A DNA stretch of 64,000 nucleotides. Origin: Longimicrobium sp. (GTDB lineage: Bacteria > Gemmatimonadota > Gemmatimonadetes > Longimicrobiales > Longimicrobiaceae). Under the pieces are notes generated by a model. It was not told where the DNA came from. It ran no database searches and was given only the letters and a program-made list of their open reading frames with translations. Location of the stretch: positions 82,923 to 146,922 of the forward strand of contig DASVTZ010000105.1 of assembly GCA_036387335.1 (NCBI GenBank), written 5' to 3'. Each line of letters opens with the position of its first letter. The first letter of the stretch is position 1. Made by a program: the position numbers and the translations under genes. Below are positions 60,444 through 64,000 of this stretch, piece by piece.

Positions 60444-61112
60444 TCAGGGCATCAGCACGAAGATGCGGGCCGATCCGAGCCGCGGAGCCAGCGACTGGAG
60501 CTGCGCGCGCGTCACGGCGACCACCACCCGTGTACCGCCCGCGGCCTGCGGCGTAGCGGAGAGTAGCGGCACGCGGTCGATGATCAGCCCCGACTCCGAA
60601 GCGCCACCCTCCGCCGGCGAGACCACCAGGCTGGCCACCATCCCGGCGCGCAGCGAATCGGGTGCGGCGCCCGGCCCGACCAGGAGCGGGAGCGCGCTGC
60701 GCCCCGCGAGGAGCGCCGGGGTGAGCGTGGCGGGCCCCAGGACGTCCGCATGGATCGGCGATCTCGCGCGTACCGCCCGGAGCAGGTAGCGTCCTTCCAC
60801 ACGCCCTGCCGCTGCGTCGGCCACTCCGCTGTCCCGTGCCAGGTGCTCCGGCCGCAGCACCGTGAACGCCGGCAGGTCGAAGCGCGCTCGTATCTCAGGC
60901 AGCGGGTGCCGCTGCCATGCGCCCATCGCCACGAAGACGAAGCGGGCGAGCAGGATCAAACCTCCTGCGACCACTAGAACGTCGGCCCAGTGGCGGCTCC
61001 ACCACGGATGCCACGACTGCGCGGCGTCCTGCAGCGCCTCGCCGGCGTCCCTGTACGGCGCGGTCCGCGGCTGCGTGGCGTCGTCCGCAGGGGGAGTGGT
61101 GCGTCCCATCAC
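60444..61112 (-). CDS. SAF domain protein (CpaB-like)
   Basis: A 222-residue protein with one membrane segment (ADVLVVAGGLILLARFVFVA, about 43-63) and a periplasmic SAF-like domain (FTVLRPEHLARDSGV; VEGRYLLRAVRARSPIHADV, about 80-135), plus a C-terminal beta domain (AGMVASLVVSPAEGG). SAF domains occur in CpaB pilus proteins and antifreeze-like enzymes. No pilus genes are near. ATGA overlap with the small gene before it. Part of the three-gene insertion between yidC and mnmE. Confidence 0.7.
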   Translation of the reverse strand: MMGRTTPPADDATQPRTAPYRDAGEALQDAAQSWHPWWSRHWADVLVVAGGLILLARFVFVAMGAWQRHPLPEIRARFDLPAFTVLRPEHLARDSGVADAAAGRVEGRYLLRAVRARSPIHADVLGPATLTPALLAGRSALPLLVGPGAAPDSLRAGMVASLVVSPAEGGASESGLIIDRVPLLSATPQAAGGTRVVVAVTRAQLQSLAPRLGSARIFVLMP

Positions 61113-61309
61113 CAGTCCGGGGTAGGGTCATCGCCCCCGCGTTTGGGTGGATTCCGCTCCCGGACGTCGCCCTCTCCCGGTCGGTGGTCCGGGTAGCCGC
61201 GATCCCTGCCACGCTCCCGGCGGGGCGTATCTGTAGGACTCTGGTTCCCGCGATCGGGCTTGGGATCGTCTTTCTCTTTCTTTGCAACCGGCGTGCGGCT
61301 ATCGAACAT
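61109..61309 (-). CDS. Small hydrophilic protein, 66 residues
   Basis: A very charged, disordered-looking protein (KKEKDDPKPDRGNQSP, RRERGRDRGYPDHRPGEGD). It overlaps its neighbours by 1 bp (TGATG) and 4 bp (ATGA), the main argument for being real. Function unknown. Confidence 0.55.
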   Translation of the reverse strand: MFDSRTPVAKKEKDDPKPDRGNQSPTDTPRRERGRDRGYPDHRPGEGDVRERNPPKRGGDDPTPDW

Positions 61310-62313
61310 CACGATTCTCCTGATGGCCCGGCGTTGGGCGTGGGATGATGCGTATAGGGTGTGAGCGGCCGGTCCGCCGGCGGATTGCCGTAGATCATAC
61401 GCTTGGAGATTTCCGTCCAGAGCTCCCGCTCCGTGTCGGCGTTCTCTGGGGCGGCCGTGTATCCCAGCTTTTTCAGCAGGTCCCAGCGATACAGGTCGAA
61501 CGCGCTCTTGACCTGCTCTCCCCAGGCGGCTGCGGCGCTCACCGACCCAAGGTAGAAGAGCCACGAAGCCACGCCGGCCAGCACCACCTGGAACAGCCAC
61601 TCAGGCCAGTGGATCCGCGCGGGCACCAGGAGCCCCGCCACGAAGATGCTGCCGGACAGCGCCCCGCTGAGGAAGGAGGCATTGATCATGAAGTCGAACG
61701 ATGACTTGCTGTCGTCCAGCAGGGCCAGCGACTCTTTGCTGAGCACCCCCACCAGGCGGGGCCACACGGAGACGGTGGAGATCCCGTACACGGAGCGGGG
61801 GTACTCCTCGAAGCTGCGGATCACGTTGCCCAGCCGTGTGGGGAGCACGAGCTCGGGGCCGGGATACTCGTTCACGACCCTCTGGCCGAGGCGGGTCCTC
61901 CACACCTCCAGCTTCCCGATCGCGGGGTCCGCGGAATCGCGCTCCCGGATGGTCGCGATGAGGCTCTTCAGCAACGGGCGCCTCGATTCTGCCCACTGGC
62001 GGCGCAGGAGCTGGCTCGCGATCGCCCGCCTGCCGAGCCACGAATGTTGCCAGGGATACCCCTCGTAAAGCCGGATGAGCGAGGAGTTCAGGTTGTACAG
62101 GAGCCCGGTGAGCAGGATGACGATCAGCGTGATGAGGACGATCTTCCACCCGGGATCGAGCGCGGCCAGCGGAGCCAGCACCGCGACGTCGGCGGGCATG
62201 AAGGGAACCACGAACAGCAGACCGAGGAGCGTGGCCACCGTGACGGGAAAGAGCGTCCCCAGCACCAGGGCGCGGCCGAATGAGCCTGAGATCAGGGAGA
62301 GGATGCTCGTCAT
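61309..62313 (-). CDS. Hypothetical membrane protein, 334 residues
   Basis: Unrecognised. Two N-terminal membrane segments (ALVLGTLFPVTVATLLGLLF; IVLITLIVILLTGLLYNLN) and two near 235-285 (FLSGALSGSIFVAGLLVPA; WLFQVVLAGVASWLFYLG), with a cytoplasmic domain between containing RLYEGYPWQHSWLGRRAIA. The pattern resembles membrane-anchored signalling or defence effectors but no catalytic motif is visible. First gene of the yidC-mnmE insertion. Confidence 0.72.
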   Translation of the reverse strand: MTSILSLISGSFGRALVLGTLFPVTVATLLGLLFVVPFMPADVAVLAPLAALDPGWKIVLITLIVILLTGLLYNLNSSLIRLYEGYPWQHSWLGRRAIASQLLRRQWAESRRPLLKSLIATIRERDSADPAIGKLEVWRTRLGQRVVNEYPGPELVLPTRLGNVIRSFEEYPRSVYGISTVSVWPRLVGVLSKESLALLDDSKSSFDFMINASFLSGALSGSIFVAGLLVPARIHWPEWLFQVVLAGVASWLFYLGSVSAAAAWGEQVKSAFDLYRWDLLKKLGYTAAPENADTERELWTEISKRMIYGNPPADRPLTPYTHHPTPNAGPSGES

Positions 62314-62415
62314 CAGTGTGCCACGAGTAGGCCGGATCGGCGCGGGGCGAACGATGCCGTACGATAACCAGCGCCATCCCCGCGTCAAGGACCATAGCCT
62401 TGCGGACCGCGCCGG

Positions 62416-63777
62416 ATGAGCGGCCTTCCGTACTCCGATACCATCGCAGCCATCGCGACGGCGCAGGGCCGCGGCGCGGTAGCGCTCCTGCGCGTGTCAG
62501 GCCCCGGCGCGCTCGACGTCCTCCGCCGCGTTGCGCCCGGACTCGCCGATGGACCGGCGCCACGCGTGCAGCGGCTGACTGCGCTACGCCATCCGGAAAC
62601 GAGGGAGCTGCTGGACCGCGGCCTCGTCACCTTCTTCCCCGCCCCGGGCAGCTACACGGGCGAGGACACGGTGGAGATCACCACGCACGGCGGCGTGCTG
62701 ACGCCGCAGCTGGTGCTGGACGCCCTCCTGGCCGCCGGCTGCCGCCCCGCTGAGCCGGGCGAGTTCACCCGCCGCGCGTACCTCAACGGCAAGCTGGACC
62801 TCCTGCAGGCAGAGGCGGTGCTGGACCTGATCGACGGCCGCTCCCGTGCCCTGCACCGCGCCGCGATCCACCAGATGGAGCGCGGCCTCTCGCGCCGCGT
62901 CGAGGAGCTGCGCGAGGCCATCATCGGCGCCGAGGCGCTGATCGTCTATTCGATCGACTTCCCCGAAGAGGACGAGCCCCCGGTCCCCCCGGCCCGCATC
63001 CGCGCCGCCGCGGAGGACGTGCTCGCCCGCATCACCCGCCTCCTCGCCACCGCCCCCGAGGGCGAGCTCCTGCGCGAGGGGGCGCTGACCGTGCTCGCGG
63101 GGCGTCCGAACTCCGGCAAATCGTCGCTCTTCAACGCGTTGCTGGGGACGGAGCGCGCGATCGTCACCGAAGTCCCCGGCACCACCCGCGACGCCCTGGA
63201 AGCCACCCTCTCCGTCGAGGGCTACCCCTTCCGCCTGGTCGACACCGCCGGCCTGCGCGAAACGGCGGACCTGGTGGAGGGGATCGGGATCGAGGTGGCG
63301 CGCCGCTACCTCGCCGCCGCCGACCTGGTGCTCTTTTGCGTCGAAGCCGGCCGCGCTCTCGAGCCCGACGAGACCGCCTTCCTGGATGGGTTGGACCAGG
63401 CCCGGGCGGTGCTGGTGCGGACCAAGGCGGACGATGGCGAGCAGGGGATCGGGACCGCGGAAGAGGTGCTCGTCTCCGCGCCAAACGGTAAGGGGTTGGA
63501 AGAGCTACGGCAGATCCTCCTGCACCGCGCGTTCGGCGGCATCCTGGGTGAGCCGGGCGAGGCGCCGCTGGTAACGCGCGAGCGCCACGCCCGCGCCCTC
63601 CGCGCCGCCCGCGACGAGGTGCAGGGATTCCTCGACGCGCAGGCGAGCGGCATCCCGATGGAGTACGCCGCCACCCACCTCCAGGCCGCCGCGTCCGCCC
63701 TCGAAGACCTCGTCGGCGCCGTCACGGTCGACGACGTGCTCGGCCGCGTGTTCGGCGACTTCTGCGTGGGCAAGTAG
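62416..63777 (+). CDS. mnmE: tRNA uridine-5-carboxymethylaminomethyl modification GTPase MnmE
   Basis: A 453-residue GTPase: N-terminal folate-binding domain (DTIAAIATAQGRGAVALLRV, to about 120), helical domain, then G domain with GRPNSGKSSLFNALLG, VPGTTRD, VDTAGLRE and VRTKAD, and the C-terminal FCVGK carrying the essential Cys. With MnmG it modifies tRNA wobble uridines. The usual yidC-jag-mnmE order is altered: no jag gene, three minus-strand genes in its place. Confidence 0.96.
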   Translation: MSGLPYSDTIAAIATAQGRGAVALLRVSGPGALDVLRRVAPGLADGPAPRVQRLTALRHPETRELLDRGLVTFFPAPGSYTGEDTVEITTHGGVLTPQLVLDALLAAGCRPAEPGEFTRRAYLNGKLDLLQAEAVLDLIDGRSRALHRAAIHQMERGLSRRVEELREAIIGAEALIVYSIDFPEEDEPPVPPARIRAAAEDVLARITRLLATAPEGELLREGALTVLAGRPNSGKSSLFNALLGTERAIVTEVPGTTRDALEATLSVEGYPFRLVDTAGLRETADLVEGIGIEVARRYLAAADLVLFCVEAGRALEPDETAFLDGLDQARAVLVRTKADDGEQGIGTAEEVLVSAPNGKGLEELRQILLHRAFGGILGEPGEAPLVTRERHARALRAARDEVQGFLDAQASGIPMEYAATHLQAAASALEDLVGAVTVDDVLGRVFGDFCVGK

Positions 63778-63787
63778 GGGGGCGGGT

Positions 63788-63850
63788 TGACAAGTAAACT
63801 CACACCAACAACAGCACAAAATCCGCCTTCGCGCAATACCGTTTACTTTG
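63788..63850. repeat. Repeat family B-like element before the transposase
   Basis: Contains CAACAACAGCACAAAATCCG then CCTTCGCG, aligning with the family B copy at 10212-10260 but with changed stem bases. It is flanked by an imperfect inverted pair TTGACAAGTAAAC / GTTTACTTTGTTCA. Confidence 0.6.
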
Positions 63851-63875
63851 TTCACCAGGCGAGGTAGGATATAAC
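63848..63875 (+). promoter_or_regulatory. Predicted promoter of the edge transposase gene
   Basis: TTGTTC, 16-bp spacer, TATAAC (63870-63875), 26 bp before ATG 63901; GAGGAGG lies between them. Confidence 0.5.
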
Positions 63876-63900
63876 CGGACCCCAGCCCGAGGAGGCCCGG

Positions 63901-64000
63901 ATGGCTCGTGTGAGCAAAGTGCGGCACGAAGGAGACCGGCTGACGGACCTGATGAACATCGGGGTGCTGACTACGCGCTTTCCGTTGGACCAGATCCACG
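63901..64000 (+). mobile_element. IS4-like transposase, N-terminus (partial, runs off the right edge)
   Basis: 33 residues visible, starting MARVSKVRHEGDRLTDLMNI with GVLTTRFPLDQIH. This opening resembles the N-terminal domain of IS4-type transposases (LTD..IGVLT..FP). A strong GAGGAGG ribosome site precedes it. Only the beginning is seen, so function and completeness are uncertain. The left inverted repeat of the insertion sequence cannot be identified from one end. Confidence 0.6.

Noticed and set aside
1..64000. tRNA or rRNA genes
   Set aside because: No cloverleaf with TTCGANTC-type T-loop and CCA end, and no rRNA sequence, was recognised by eye. A tRNAscan-SE run would decide.

Overview
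The window looks like chromosomal DNA of a high-GC, Gram-negative bacterium. I infer a Gemmatimonadota, Longimicrobium-like lineage. This rests on an ADOP-type permease paired with a PadR regulator, TonB-dependent receptors with carboxypeptidase-like N-terminal domains, many 4-base ATGA/GTGA stop-start overlaps, and dense families of GC-rich intergenic hairpin repeats. No rRNA, tRNA or CRISPR array was seen. The assignment is by gene content only. LAYOUT. 0-10 kb: ADOP permease/PadR pair, small unknown genes, a DUF4242 protein, a Sel1-repeat protein, an ankyrin protein and a coiled-coil membrane protein, then a methyltransferase, a PlsC acyltransferase, a lipoprotein and a DksA/TraR-type zinc finger. 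8.8-12.1 kb: molybdenum-hydroxylase maturation genes (N-terminal XdhC piece, Rossmann-type XdhC, MocA-like nucleotidyltransferase). 12.2-20.1 kb: a phosphorelay island of two large hybrid histidine kinases, two single-domain receivers and an HPt protein. 20.3-23.8 kb: a molybdenum hydroxylase (2Fe-2S and Mo subunits, no FAD subunit nearby) with a DUF559 gene inserted between the subunits. 23.8-30.4 kb: Uma2, lipoprotein, LON-domain, DUF1460 and a lectin-vanadium haloperoxidase fusion. 30.4-35.6 kb: a proteasome-like Ntn-hydrolase with a tiny proline-rich partner, PdeM, and a kinase/PP2C/vWA triad whose kinase carries a TonB C-terminal domain. 35.8-44.4 kb: the rest of the ligase-associated DNA repair set (DEXH helicase, ATP-dependent ligase, MBL-fold exonuclease) with interspersed genes. 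44.5-52.9 kb: a plug-only TonB-like protein, an Xre/RES toxin-antitoxin pair, and a run encoding a cysteine-rich exported peptide, a DsbA-like oxidoreductase, a PDZ protein and a TonB-dependent receptor. 53.1-54.6 kb: a patch of 3' gene remnants (dnaN, SnoaL, DUF3800). 54.7-63.8 kb: the origin region dnaN-oriC-dnaA / rpmH-rnpA-yidD-yidC, then three inserted genes, then mnmE. Right edge: start of an IS4-like transposase. HOW THE GENES WORK TOGETHER. The XdhC pieces and the MocA-like enzyme would mature the molybdenum cofactor of the hydroxylase 8 kb away. The two kinases, HPt and receivers can form a multistep phosphorelay. The helicase, ligase, exonuclease and PdeM are the known ligase-associated repair set, here dispersed. 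The origin region carries a regular DnaA-box array in the dnaN-dnaA gap and a perfect DnaA box inside the predicted dnaA promoter. STRUCTURAL THEMES. Several intergenic repeat families sit exactly at gene 3' ends and contribute the stop codon. A terminator hairpin of nearly fixed sequence recurs at three unrelated loci. The best candidates for undescribed biology are the exported Cys-peptide/DsbA/PDZ/receptor run, the Ntn-hydrolase pair and the kinase-TonB signalling triad.
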